NCBI GenBank assembly: GCA_032358255.1
Contig: JAULBX010029611.1
Location: forward strand, 1 to 20,896
Length of the DNA: 20,896 nt
Reading direction: 5' to 3'
Source: Heterotrichella gracilis
Lineage: Eukaryota; Sar; Xanthophyceae; Tribonematales; Xanthonemataceae
In this document: positions 9,199 to 18,911 of the stretch, one piece after another
Layout: every line of letters begins with the position of its first letter
Numbering within the stretch: the stretch's first letter is position 1
The notes under the pieces: model-generated
The model's database searches: none
What the model was told of the DNA's origin: nothing
The model's input: the letters and a program-made list of their open reading frames with translations, nothing else
Position numbers and translations under genes: made by a program

Positions 9199-10502
9199 AT
9201 GACTGTCCTCCCTTGTACAGCACCTTCGAACCACGGTGTTGGAACTAGCAGGAGCCTGTTGGCACAGCCACAGAGAAGTTTGCAACTAGCGGGTGTTCAG
9301 CCCAGGCGGTGGCACCATTCGAGGTGTCGAGCAACTGGGGCAGAGAAGGAGTGGCAGGAGCCAGCAGATGGGGACCCAATGACGCAAGACAAGCTTGCAG
9401 AGATGGTGCGGTTGCAGGTTCGCAAGCAAAAGGTGGTGGACTTTGTGGAGGAGGAGGCAGACAAGCTTCGGCTGCTTGCGGAACAGGTGTGACAATGCAT
9501 GCATACGCGCCTATTCGCTTGTAGTCAGCATGCAGAAGCCATATACTCGTGGGATGGGACCATTTCCCAGAAAATATAATTTTGGACGTTCCCATGAGGT
9601 TAAAAACTGTTTTGTTGACGTGCATGGGTTTTTGGCATGCATAATGGCGGGAGAAGGGTGTCAGCATGGGATCGTTGCTTTTGCAGGCAAAGCTTGAAGC
9701 TGAGGAGCTGGGCAACTTGCAAAATGATCGGGCGAGTCTCGCTTTCGACAGCGCACTGGTGGGTGGGTGTTGGTGACACTGGTATCGACAGCACAAGCCA
9801 CTTGGGTCAGGACTGACCTGGGGCATGAATTGCAGGCTGATGTCAATGTGTTGGCCAACGAGTTTGAGGAGGAGTTGAAGAAAGCCCGGGAAGAAACCAA
9901 GGTACGGTTCTGCCTGTGAAAGCCTGCGTTTGGTCACAGTCAATGAGTGCGGGCTGAGAACACCAGCGTGCAATTGCAGGCAGACGCAGCTGAGTTCAGC
10001 AGCTGGCAGAAACAAATGGCATCAGACAGGAACGAGGGACAATTTTTCAAAAGCCTTTACCAAGCTGATGTTGATACAAAAGCAACCCAAGATCCATACG
10101 AGAAAGAGGTGCGCGCTGCTGTAACTTGCAATTTTCAGGCTCTTGGGAGTGCGTACTAAGACCGTTGTGGACTTGCAGCAAATCAAGCAACGAGCAAAGG
10201 CAGTGAAGCAAACAGCAGCGAAAGAAATCCGCAGCCCATGGCGCTTGTATGTCTTTGGGCTGCTGAGCATCTTCGTGACCGCAGCCGTGGCACTTGGTAA
10301 GCATGATACAGCATGTTTGTTAAGTTTTATCGCTGAGTAAACCAAAGCGCATTCTGAGCTTGAATCCGAAGGTGTGGCTCTCCATTCTGTTGCAGACCTC
10401 CTGAGCTCTTCTCCTTCCCCGACAGAGGACGCACTGTACAGCATTATTGCCGTGCTGCTGGGATATACAGCTATGCAAGAGCGCTCCAAGGTGTCAGAGT
10501 AG
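9199..10502 (+). CDS. Predicted plastid-targeted coiled-coil protein with C-terminal membrane anchor, unknown function
   Basis: Six exons join in frame: 9199-9486, 9687-9758, 9836-9901, 9980-10108, 10179-10296 and 10396-10502 (stop TAG), coding 259 aa. Phases match throughout (0,0,0,0,1). Residues 1-45 are Ser/Arg-rich with few acidic residues (VQPRRWHHSRCRA), like a chloroplast transit peptide. The middle (about 60-200) is charged, heptad-like and probably helical (KVVDFVEEEADKLRLLAEQAKLEAEEL, ANEFEEELKKAREETKADAAEF). The C-terminus has a membrane segment (about 207-224, LYVFGLLSIFVTAAVAL) and a second hydrophobic stretch (237-250, LYSIIAVLLGYTAM). A thylakoid or envelope protein is the likeliest reading. 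I do not recognise a named family. Introns are short and lack exon echoes. The last exon has two in-frame acceptors. It converges with the ATP synthase delta gene. Confidence 0.82.
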
Positions 10503-10910
10503 AGCAGGACAAATGTTGAGAATTGGGCAGCAGTTACACACGGGGTAGTGTATGCGACAAGGACAGCGTATCACCCACAGCCGCTGTGGATATGACGTGC
10601 AGACTTGCAATCATTGAAATCCACGCCCTTGGCAAGTGTTTAGCAAGTGATGGCATATTGCATTCTATGCAAATTCCGGCTTAGATAGCTTGGCTGGACA
10701 CTAAAGGCAGCCACCGGACCTGTACAATACAGCAACTCGTACCATCAAGTGCAAAAAAGCACATTTGTAAGCATTCCCTCCACCCTACTGCGTCCAAAGC
10801 GTGCACTGGTGCGCTTGGTCAGGCAAGCCAAAGTGACCGGGAGCTGCTACGTCTGTTATGATACAGGGGAAAAAGACGAATTGTTCTTCTCAGTGTGCTA
10901 TAAACCCAAC
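10503..10910. other. Convergent 3' region between gene 3 and the ATP synthase delta gene
   Basis: No gene seen. The two stops face each other across 408 bases, which must hold both 3' UTRs. TGTAA at 10766-10770 (+) could serve gene 3, though it is 264 bases away. I found no TTACA (TGTAA on minus) close to the delta stop, so its poly(A) signal is unclear and the two transcripts may overlap. Confidence 0.45.
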
Positions 10911-12039
10911 TCAAACGGCAACTGCAGACGCCTCCAGCTCGGCTGCGATCTTGTCAAACTGGCCCTTCACTGACAGGTCAATCTGAGAGGAGCCCCACTC
11001 CACAATGAAGCCGGCAATGAGTGCCTCGTCAATCACTGGCTTGAGCTTGATGTTCTTTGAGCCAGTCAGCTCCTGCAGCTTCTTTGCGATCAGGAATTGC
11101 TGCTCCTGCTCCAACTTGACGGCGGATCTCAAAGTGGCCACCTGCAGCAACCGCCCAGGTACCCAGTTCAGCAACAAGTTTACAACCACCACTACACCTA
11201 CCCCAGTTTGATTGGGTTGGGTTGGGTCTAGCAAGCATGTAACTAAGTAAATAACCCTACTCCAGTCTTTCAAGGTCAGGTCCAGCGCAGGGGTGTGAAC
11301 AGGAGAACTGGGAATTCTGCAGCTGCATCACGTGGGCTCGTGCTAGCAACACGCCCCTGAGGTCAAAGCCCAAGGAAAGCAATATTCATGGTGTACCTGG
11401 GTCTCGGTGAGCGCGCAGTACTCCTCCTCAAAGTTGACACAGATTTCATCAATGGCGTCCATCCTGTTGGCATCCACCAGCAGGTTGAGGAAGTTGGTGG
11501 TGTACTTGTTGAACCCAGCCTCCTTGGCCATGGTGGCGATGGTGTCCTTCTTCTTGCCCACGTCCACCACTGGGTTGAAGAGGTACTCCTTGATACCCTC
11601 GTTGTCCTTCAGGATGGAGGCAAGGGCATCGATGTCTGCGTGCACTGGCTCCAGTGTGTTGGTGGCCTGTGCAAGCTCCACAAGAGCACCAGCGTAGGAG
11701 GCGCCCACCAGGTCGAAAGCCACCTGCAGATGAATGGGGTGTGTGTAAACGAGTGCCCTGTCCTTGACTGCCACCTTGGCGATCACACAGTGTCCACCAG
11801 CCAACAACAGCCCAGCCCTGCCCCGATCTGCGGCTGACAGTGGTTGTTCCCTATTGTGCTGGCCCTGAACGGACCTTCATGGTCGTCAACTTCTTGCTGC
11901 CACTGCTACGGCCAGCGCTGACGCCCTTCATGGCTGTGCCCCTGAAGAACGCCTTGCCCCCGAAGGCCTGCGCCGACGTGGCCTTGCTGCTCACCGAAGC
12001 GCGCAGCATCGTGTTAGCGCCTGTCAGAAGGGCAGCCAT
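10911..12039 (-). CDS. ATPD: Chloroplast ATP synthase delta subunit (CF1 delta), complete
   Basis: Three minus-strand exons: 12039-11875, 11723-11397 and 11141-10911 (stop TGA at 10913-10911), all joined in phase 0, coding 240 aa. Exon 1 is almost wholly a transit peptide (MAALLTGANTMLRASVSSKATSAQ..., Ser/Ala/Lys-rich). Exons 2-3 are the OSCP/delta family: VAFDLVGASYAGALVELAQATNTLEPVHADIDALASIL, FLNLLVDANRMDAIDEICVNFEEEY, then VATLRSAVKLEQEQQFLIAKKLQELTGSKNIKLKPVIDEALIAGFIVEWGSSQIDLSVKGQFDKIAAEL. The G(F)I(V)xxGSxxIDxSVxxxL pattern is typical of the C-terminal end. The subunit sits on top of CF1 and joins it to the peripheral stalk in thylakoids. The exon 1 donor is GTCCGT, weaker than the others, but it is the only phase-0 GT near the end of the frame. 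Length fits the family. Confidence 0.93.
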
Positions 12040-12469
12040 TGTGTCAGCGTGTGTGCATTCGCCTTAAATTGTTGCAGGTTATGAGGGGCAGGCGGCAAAA
12101 CAGCCCAGTTCTGGATCTGCTTTTTACGGCTGCGGGCCTCATCCATTTCCACCCTCGTTTTCTCAAAATGTAGTATACATTTCCCCTCGCATAGCCTAAT
12201 TTCGCAAGGTGGATAAGGGACTACGTTCCGCTAGGAACGGTCTTCTAGGCGGCCATGCTCGCTCGTTCTGCCAAACCGACACGCTGCAGCAGCACCGTAT
12301 TGGGCGAAGCTTGCACACCAACGCGTGTGGCACCGTCTGCTGCGTGTCACACACGGCAGGACGCATAGTACAGCACAAACAGCCATCGCCCAGGTTGCCC
12401 ACCGATTGATCTCTGTCATGTGCTGATAGTGGCCGTTCCATCGCACCTATCGGAGACAGTGCACATACG
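12040..12469. promoter_or_regulatory. Divergent promoter region shared by ATPD (-) and AK-HSDH (+)
   Basis: The two start codons face away from each other across 430 bases, so both promoters and 5' UTRs must fit here. A small hairpin (CGTTCC, loop GCTA, GGAACG; 12224-12239) and a GTATAC at about 12173 are the only visible marks. There is no clear TATA box. Confidence 0.6.
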
Positions 12470-15400
12470 ATGGCGTCCAGTGGTTTGTTTCAAGGCCTCT
12501 GCCTGGGTGCATTAGCCAGTAAGGGACACGATGTGGCCAGCAGCCGCATCGGTGCCCTGCCCACCCCCACCCCCTCACAGCGAGCTATCACACCCGTTCG
12601 CCAGCTGAAAGCAGCCCGCTTTCGTAACGCCAGCCTCCTGCCCCGGAAAACCAGGGTTGTCACTGTCTCTGCCACGGTTGCAGAGCCACCTGTGCAGAAG
12701 GCAGCGGCAGTGTGGCCCCGTGGGGGCGCATGGGTGGTGCACAAGTTTGGGGGCACGTGCGTGTCTGCTGCCGAGAGGATAGCGTCTGCTGCCAAGCTGA
12801 TGATAGAGGACCCGGCAGCCTCAAAGGTGGTTGTGGTCAGCGCCATGGGAAGCCACCCTTCCTCGCCCGTCAAGGTCACTGACCTGCTTATCAACATGGT
12901 GACCAAGGCTGCTAAGCAGGACGAGGCCTTTCTGCTGGACCTGGCTGCGCTCCAGGAGAAGCACCTGGAGACGGCCAGGCTGCTGCTGGAGCCTGGCGAG
13001 CTGCTCAATGGCTTTGTGTCAAAGCTGCTGGATGACATCTCCAACCTCAAGGCGATGCTGCAGGCCATCAGCATAGGTGCGGTATGCCTCACTCATGCTA
13101 CTTGGGTCTGTGTGCCCACTTGGCGTAAGACGTGCTGCCATTGGTTATCCCAGTGGCAGCGGACTAGTCCTTCTGCCTTGCAACCCTGTGTCCCATCAAG
13201 CATACAGTAGCATGACTTGGGGGATGTGCTGCATTGCAGTGCATGACAAATGGGCTTGTGCTCATCCCTGCTGCCTGTCACAGAAACTAGGTGCATCCAG
13301 CACAAACCACGATTTGCCCCTGACCCGCGCCCCATCCCCAACGCAGCCGGCATGTCCACCGAGGCCTTTGGCGACTTTGTGGTGGGCCATGGCGAGCTGT
13401 GGTGCGCGCAGCTCCTGGCTGCCAAGTGCCAGCAGCTGGGGGCCAGCGCAGGGTTCATGGACACGCGGGACGTGCTGGTGGTGACGCCAACAGCAGACGG
13501 GCAAGCGGTGGACGTGCAGTGGGATGCATCCAACGCCAAGCTTGACCGATGGGGGGAGCAAAGGACCATCCCGGATATCGTGGTGGCCACCGGGTTCATT
13601 GCAAAGACGCCCCAGGGCCATGCAACCACGTTGAAGCGGAATGGCAGCGACTACTCCGCCACCATCCTGGGCTCGCTCTTCAAGGCATCCAACATTACCA
13701 TCTGGACCGATGTGGATGGCGTTTACAGGTAATGGCAGGGGACATAGTGGACAGGAGGGCAAAGCCTTTTGCCTTGCCTTTTCTTTCTCAACCAAAGCGC
13801 CTGTTCAAGTACAGACTGCGCCACCATCTATGTTCCTTTTATTTCATGAAATTAATACAAATTATTTTCCACTCTTGAAACTAGTTTATTACTGGAATAT
13901 GCACTTCTGTTGGATTGCATGTGACTTAGCACCTTACTGTTTAAATTGAAATTATATTGTTTTGGCGTGTCCAGTGCCGAACCCCATACGTGACTGCGGC
14001 TGGGCTAAAAAATGATGAAATTTTGTGAGTAGTTCAACTTTATATCTTTATGTATTTTCTTTTTGCGTGCACAGCGCCGACCCCCGCAAGGTCACCGAGG
14101 CCGTGTGCATGGAGGCGCTGAGCTACAATGAGGCCTGGGAGCTAGCCTACTTTGGCGCCAATGTGCTGCACCCGCGCACCACGCTGCCCGCCATGCGGGA
14201 CAGCATACCCATCATCATCAGGAACTTCTTCAACCTCGCGGCGCCAGGTAGGGCTTGGGTCATATTGGCATTGTTCCTGTAGAAGGCACTGCATACGTGC
14301 ATGCATGCGGGCCATCGTGTGCTGATGAGGACAGGGGCCGTGGTGCACATGCATGTACGGAGTCAAGGCAGCTATTGGCAAGTGGCACTCGGGGTTGATT
14401 CAATGGATATGTAGTGGTTGTATCATGTAGCTGATATGAAGTCATTCGCATAGGTTGAGGGTAGCGCTCACAAATAGCTTACATGCGCCGCATGCATGGC
14501 ATGGAACAATGTGCAATTGTGGCAGCAGAGAGATGGCGTATGCAGCACGGATTGAATCATTAGCCGTAGCCGTAGTGGGATATTAGCGTCGTACGTTAAC
14601 GTAAAATTAGCGCGAACATAGTCGTAAACAGTCCCCTATCGATCGATTTGGCTTCAGATAGGCTTAATTTTGCTAATTCCGCTAATTTGGATGTCGAGCG
14701 GCGAATTAGCGCAATTAGCGGAGTCGATGAAAAGTTAATTAGCGAAATTACCACTGCGGCTACGGCTATTGGGTGTAGGATGTGGGGTGGGTTGACCAGC
14801 CAACCTGCCCACGCCATTCTTCTGCATTTTGTTGCAGGCACCCGCATCAGTGGCCAGTCCCAGGTGTTTAGGGTTAGGGTTTGGGTCCCTGAACTAAACC
14901 CTAGTTACCCACAATCCTTTTTTTTTTTGTTGCAGGCACCCGCATCAGCGGCCAGTCCCAGGTGTTTGTCACCCTATACTGAACCCTACACCTGAGCCAT
15001 AATGCTGTGTTGCAGGCACCCGCATCAGCGGCCAGTCCCAGGTGTTTGACGAGGAGCAGACGCCGCGGGGGCAGAACGCGCTGGTGCGCGGCTTTGCCAC
15101 CATCGACAACGTCAGCTTGATAGAAATCCAGGTGCGGGCAGCCCCAATGTGCATTCGTCCTGGCACATGCGGATGGCGCAAGCGGAAAAATTCAGCAAGG
15201 GATGGGTGCACCCTATGCAATGCACTTTCACATGACGTGCACTTTATAAAATGATAACAGAGTAATGAATCAATAACAGAGTAATGAATCATTGCCAATG
15301 ATGCTTGCAAATAAGCGCATCAGCGATAGTTACGCCAGGCTCCTTGTGCATCTCCGCCTTGCATAATGCTTGCACAAAACCATTTAATGCACTCCCCCTG

Positions 15401-18400
15401 ATGCCGTTCCCACCACCACACCTGACGCACCCCCCCTTGGTGCAATCTCCACAACCACACCTGATGCAACCCCCTTGCTGCCAGGGCACGGGCATGGTGG
15501 GCGTGCCCGGTGTGGCCAGCTCAGTGTTTGCGGGTGTGCGCGATGCCAATGTGAACGTCATCATGATCTCCCAAGCCAGCTCGGAGCACTCCATCTGCTT
15601 TGCGGTCAAGAGCGCGGATGCGCAGCGGGCCATCGACTCCTTGCGACTAAGGTGAGGATGCAGCAGGGGGTGTCTATTTGCAGCACCCCTGTTGATAGCC
15701 ATAAACCTTGAACTCTAAATCTCAAATCCCAGCTTAGGGGTGACTGCTCACAGCAGCTTTTGCCGTACCTCGTGACTTGGCACCTGCACTGCAACTCCAC
15801 GGTACTCTGCAAGAAATGGAATGAAATAATCACCATTGCTCCAAAGCATGTCACGCATGAAGCAGGGTCTTTTATTAACCAAGCTCCATGGTACCATAAT
15901 GCTTTTTGGGGACAGATCATTTGCTCAAACCCTATACCCTAGTGCATTTGCACATCCTCCCTTACCCAAAACCTAAACCCTAAACTCGTCCCTCACAGGT
16001 TTGCGGACCCCATTCGCTCCGGGCGCATCAACGACATCTCATCCATCGACAACTGCTGCGTGCTGGCGGCGGTGGGGCAGCAGATGGCGTCCCGAAAGGG
16101 CGTGGCAGCAACCATGTTTGCAGCCCTGGCCAATGCCAATGTCAACATCAGGTGCGCAGGCCAAGTGAAGGTCAAGGGGGCTGTGTGCGCGTACGGGCCA
16201 TCCACACAGTGTGATGTCCCGTTGATACACACCATGTGATGACCTGGAGCAGCCCTGGAGTAGTGCTGTATTACCTCTGCATAACCCTTCTTCTCGGTTT
16301 AAGGTCTAGGATTTAGGGTGTATGCCGCCCCACCCACCAACACACACCTGAACCAACCTACTGTGCTGGCCAGAGGGCTTTCCCACCCAACAGGCAACGC
16401 AATTACCCCTTTCGTCACAATTGAAACCCTGACTCTCTCCCTGCCACCCGCACGACCAAAACCCTACCAAAACCCTGACTTCCTGCCCCGTCCCGTCTTT
16501 AGGACCATCGCCCAGGGCTGCTCCGAGTACAACATCACAGTGCTGATCGACCAGAAGGACAGCATACGCGCGCTGAGGGCGGTGCACGGGAGGTTCTACC
16601 TGGCCAAGCTGCCGGTGGGGGTGGGCATCATCGGGCCGGGGCTCATCGGGGGGACATTCCTGGACCAGCTACGGGAACAGGTGAGGAAAAATTATAAACC
16701 CTAAATATTTACCCTAGAGCCGGGGCTCATTGGGGGGACCTTCAGGGAGCAGCTACAGGAACAGGTGAGGATGTGGGCCTGCTTGGCCTGGCCCGAACCT
16801 GGACTCAGGATCCCGTTGACTCATCAAGCATGAGCATGGTGTTTGCTCACCATGGCATACATGGGAATATGATTACCATGGCTATCATAAGCTAATAGTC
16901 AGAGGGGCATGCAACCAACTAGACCAATCAAACAACCCTGGAACCCTCCACCCTGCAGATTGACCAGCTGCGCGACGAGTATTACATGGACGTGCACCTG
17001 CTGGGGGTGGTCACAACCCTAAACCCTAAAACCCTAACTACTATCATCCCAACCACCCCCAGATTGAGCAGCTTCGCGACGAGTACGACATGGATGTGCG
17101 CCTGCTGGGGGTGGCCACGGGCAAGAAGATGCTGCTGAGCGAGCACGGCCTGGCCCTGGAGGCCTGGAGGGATGAGTTCGAATCCTCGGGCAGGGAGGCC
17201 AACCTGGAGGCCTTTGCCGAGCACCTGGCCAGCCATTATGTGCCAAACACAGTCATCTTTGATTGCACCGCCAGTGAGGTCCCTCCCCAGCACTACCTGC
17301 AGTGGATGAAGCGCGGCATCCACATCATCACGCCCAACAAGAAGCTCAACTCGGGGCCGCTGGACCAGTACCTGCGGCTGCGGGAGTTCCAACGGGACGC
17401 CTACATCCACTACTTCTACGAGGTGAGACCTGAAATTCATGAATGCGTAAATCAAACCCTGATCCTCAAACCATAAAGCCTAAACTCTGGGCCATTGGAT
17501 TTGCGGTTCTGCGATGGCTGCTCAGAACCCGTACTGAAGCAGCGGCATGAGCAACAGATGCAAACATGGTAATTTAATTACTGGTTACCTTTGGTGTAGC
17601 TTTCTTGCTTTTTAATCAGGTGGCTGATGCTAACCTGCTCCCTCCCCTCCCCTCCCTGCAGACCACAGTGGGTGCCGGCCTGCCCATCATCGCCACCCTG
17701 AAGCACCTCATCGACTCTGGCGACAAGATTGAAAAGATCGAGGGAATTTTCAGCGGCACCCTGTCCTACATCTTCAACACCTGGGATTCCACCCTCAAGT
17801 TCTCGGAGATTGTGGCCCAAGCCAAGGCAGCGGGCTACACGGAGCCTGATCCCCGGGATGACCTGAACGGGCTGGATGTGGCAAGAAAAGTTACCATCTT
17901 GGCCAGGTGAGGGGATGGGGTCCCGGGATTTAGGGGAAAGGATGTGGTGGGGATTGAGGTATTTGCTGTGATCACATGCATCGTACTTTTACTTGTTGTG
18001 CCCCAGCTGGGATGCATCCACAAACAGTGGACCATACGCCATGCGCTCCTGGCTTCACATTTGCAGGGTACATGTGCCTTTGGCAACCTACTTACACACA
18101 AACCACAAATGAAATTTTAATATAAAATTAATGGAAAATTATCACGTGAAGTTAAAGTATTTTGGTTATCTACCCTTGTGCAGGGAGTCTGGCCTGATGG
18201 TTGAGCTGGGCGACGTGCCTGTGGACAACCTGGTGCCCGGGCCCCTGCGTGAGCTGGAGAGCAGCGCCCAGTACATGGATGCGCTGCCTGACTTTGATGA
18301 TGAGATGGCGGCGCAGCTGGCGGAGGCTGAGGCGGCAGGGGAGGTGCTGCGATACGTCGGTGCGTGTGGGTGTGGGTGGGGGATTGGGGGTGGGGGAAGC

Positions 18401-18911
18401 TGTCAGGGGTTGTTTAGTGCATTTATGTTGTGGGTGCTGAGGTGCCGATGCGTGGCGAGGGTGTGGGCGATGGCAGCGAGGGTGTTGGGGTCTGGTGTGA
18501 CAAACGGGTGTGGGGCTGGATGCGTCTTGCATGTGGTGTGGTATGGTGCACACCATACCACATGGTGTACCGTAGGCGCAGGCGGCAAGGGAGGCGCTGT
18601 CAGGGATCATTCCCATGCCACGTGGGTTGCCGCTACCCCACATTGCCCCACCGTTAACCCCTCCCCTCCCCCATCACGCAGGCGTGGTGGATGTGAAGAA
18701 CGGCAAGGGCGCCGTGGAGCTCAAGCGCTACCCCAAGTCGCACCCCTTTGCGCAGCTGAGCGGCAGCGACAACATCATCGCGTTCACCACAAAGCGCTAC
18801 AAGAACCAGCCGCTGATCGTGCGGGGGCCGGGGGCGGGCGCGGACGTGACTGCGGGTGGGGTGTTCAGCGACTTCTTGAGGTTGGCGGCCTACCTGGGGG
18901 CACCCTCCTAG
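12470..18911 (+). CDS. AK-HSDH: Bifunctional aspartate kinase-homoserine dehydrogenase, plastid-targeted, complete
   Basis: Eleven exons join with matching phases: 12470-13076, 13347-13728, 14075-14247, 15016-15131, 15485-15651, 15999-16151, 16503-16680, 17063-17422, 17662-17906, 18184-18359, 18682-18911 (TAG). They code 928 aa, normal for the plant enzyme. Residues 1 to ~70 resemble a transit peptide. The kinase domain starts at HKFGGTCV (91-98; Cys in place of the usual Ser is seen in plant fusions) and has VVGHGE and WTDVDGVYSADPR (322-334). Two ACT-type regulatory repeats follow (about 405-480 and 490-565), the expected site of threonine feedback. The dehydrogenase begins with GIIGPGLIGG (574-583, nucleotide binding). 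The homoserine dehydrogenase signature AKAAGYTEPDPRDDLNGLDVARK falls at 766-788, with likely catalytic D784 and K788. The end ADVTAGGVFSDFLRLAAYLGAPS is canonical. It catalyses the first and third steps from aspartate to threonine, methionine and isoleucine. Confidence 0.95.
13960..13999 (+). repeat. Acceptor-side echo of AK-HSDH exon 14075-14247
   Basis: TTTTGGCGTGTCCAG|TGCCGAACCCC followed by GTGACTGCGGC resembles the real junction at 14060-14102 (TTTTTGCGTGCACAG|CGCCGACCCCC, then GGTCACCGAGGC). The AG is intact. Use of it would read SAEPIRDCGWAKK and stop. Confidence 0.75.
14561..14768. mobile_element. Palindromic MITE-like element in an AK-HSDH intron
   Basis: The 208-base AT-rich element begins TAGCCGTAGCCGTAGTGG and ends with its near-exact inverse (CCACTGCGGCTACGGCTA; 17 of 18 paired). 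The interior is full of inverted ATTAGC/GCTAAT motifs, so the whole can fold into a long stem. A TA or TTA/TAT target duplication at the ends is possible but ambiguous. It has no coding capacity, so it would be non-autonomous. It lies within intron 14248-15015 and clearly differs in composition from its surroundings. Confidence 0.75.
14838..14968 (+). repeat. Two acceptor-side echoes of AK-HSDH exon 15016-15131
   Basis: TTGCAG|GCACCCGCATCAG...GGCCAGTCCCAGGTGTTT occurs three times, with exon starts at 14838, 14936 and 15016. The second copy is identical to the real one through GGTGTTTG; the first has one substitution (AGTGG for AGCGG). Only the third continues with GACGAGGAGCAGACG. TTTAGGGTTAGGG and AACCCTA motifs lie between copies. 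The first two acceptors lead into non-coding sequence. Confidence 0.93.
15254..15291 (+). repeat. Perfect 19-bp tandem duplication in AK-HSDH intron
   Basis: ATAACAGAGTAATGAATCA occurs twice in direct succession (15254-15272, 15273-15291). The same intron also repeats a CCACACCTGA(C/T)GCA(A/C)CCCCC motif at about 15415-15440 and 15452-15476, just before the real acceptor. Confidence 0.9.
16719..16770 (+). repeat. Donor-side echo of AK-HSDH exon 16503-16680
   Basis: The end of the exon that codes GPGLIGGTFLDQLREQ, plus GTGAGG (16635-16686), recurs as an 84-base-period tandem copy. Changes include loss of the TGGACC stretch. The joint is rich in AAACCCTAAA and ACCCTAG. The echo keeps a GTGAGG donor. 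Confidence 0.9.
16949..17012 (+). repeat. Acceptor-side echo of AK-HSDH exon 17063-17422
   Basis: CTGCAG|ATTGACCAGCTGCGCGACGAGTA... (echo exon start 16959) matches the real exon start at 17063 over ~50 bases with about eight substitutions. It then runs into three consecutive CCCTAAA-type motifs (17015-17036). The 104-base offset breaks the frame, so use of the echo would not give functional dehydrogenase. Confidence 0.9.
18537..18562. repeat. 26-bp palindrome in AK-HSDH intron
   Basis: TGTGGTATGGTG, loop CA, CACCATACCACA: a perfect 12-bp stem. It lies in the G-rich intron 18360-18681. No function can be assigned. Confidence 0.9.
18564..18600 (+). repeat. Weak echo of AK-HSDH exon 18184-18359 end
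   Basis: GCGCAGGCGGCAAGGGAGGCGCTG resembles the exon end GCTGAGGCGGCAGGGGAGGTGCTG (18325-18348). Low-complexity GC-rich sequence makes this less certain than the other echoes, and it lies far from the donor. Confidence 0.45.

Noticed and set aside
9245-10015. 256-aa minus-strand open frame
   Set aside because: It is antisense to four exons of the plastid protein gene and their introns. The plus-strand exons have matching phases, splice sites and a transit peptide.
12490-13092. 200-aa minus-strand open frame
   Set aside because: Shadow of AK-HSDH exon 1, which carries the KFGGTC kinase motif on the plus strand.
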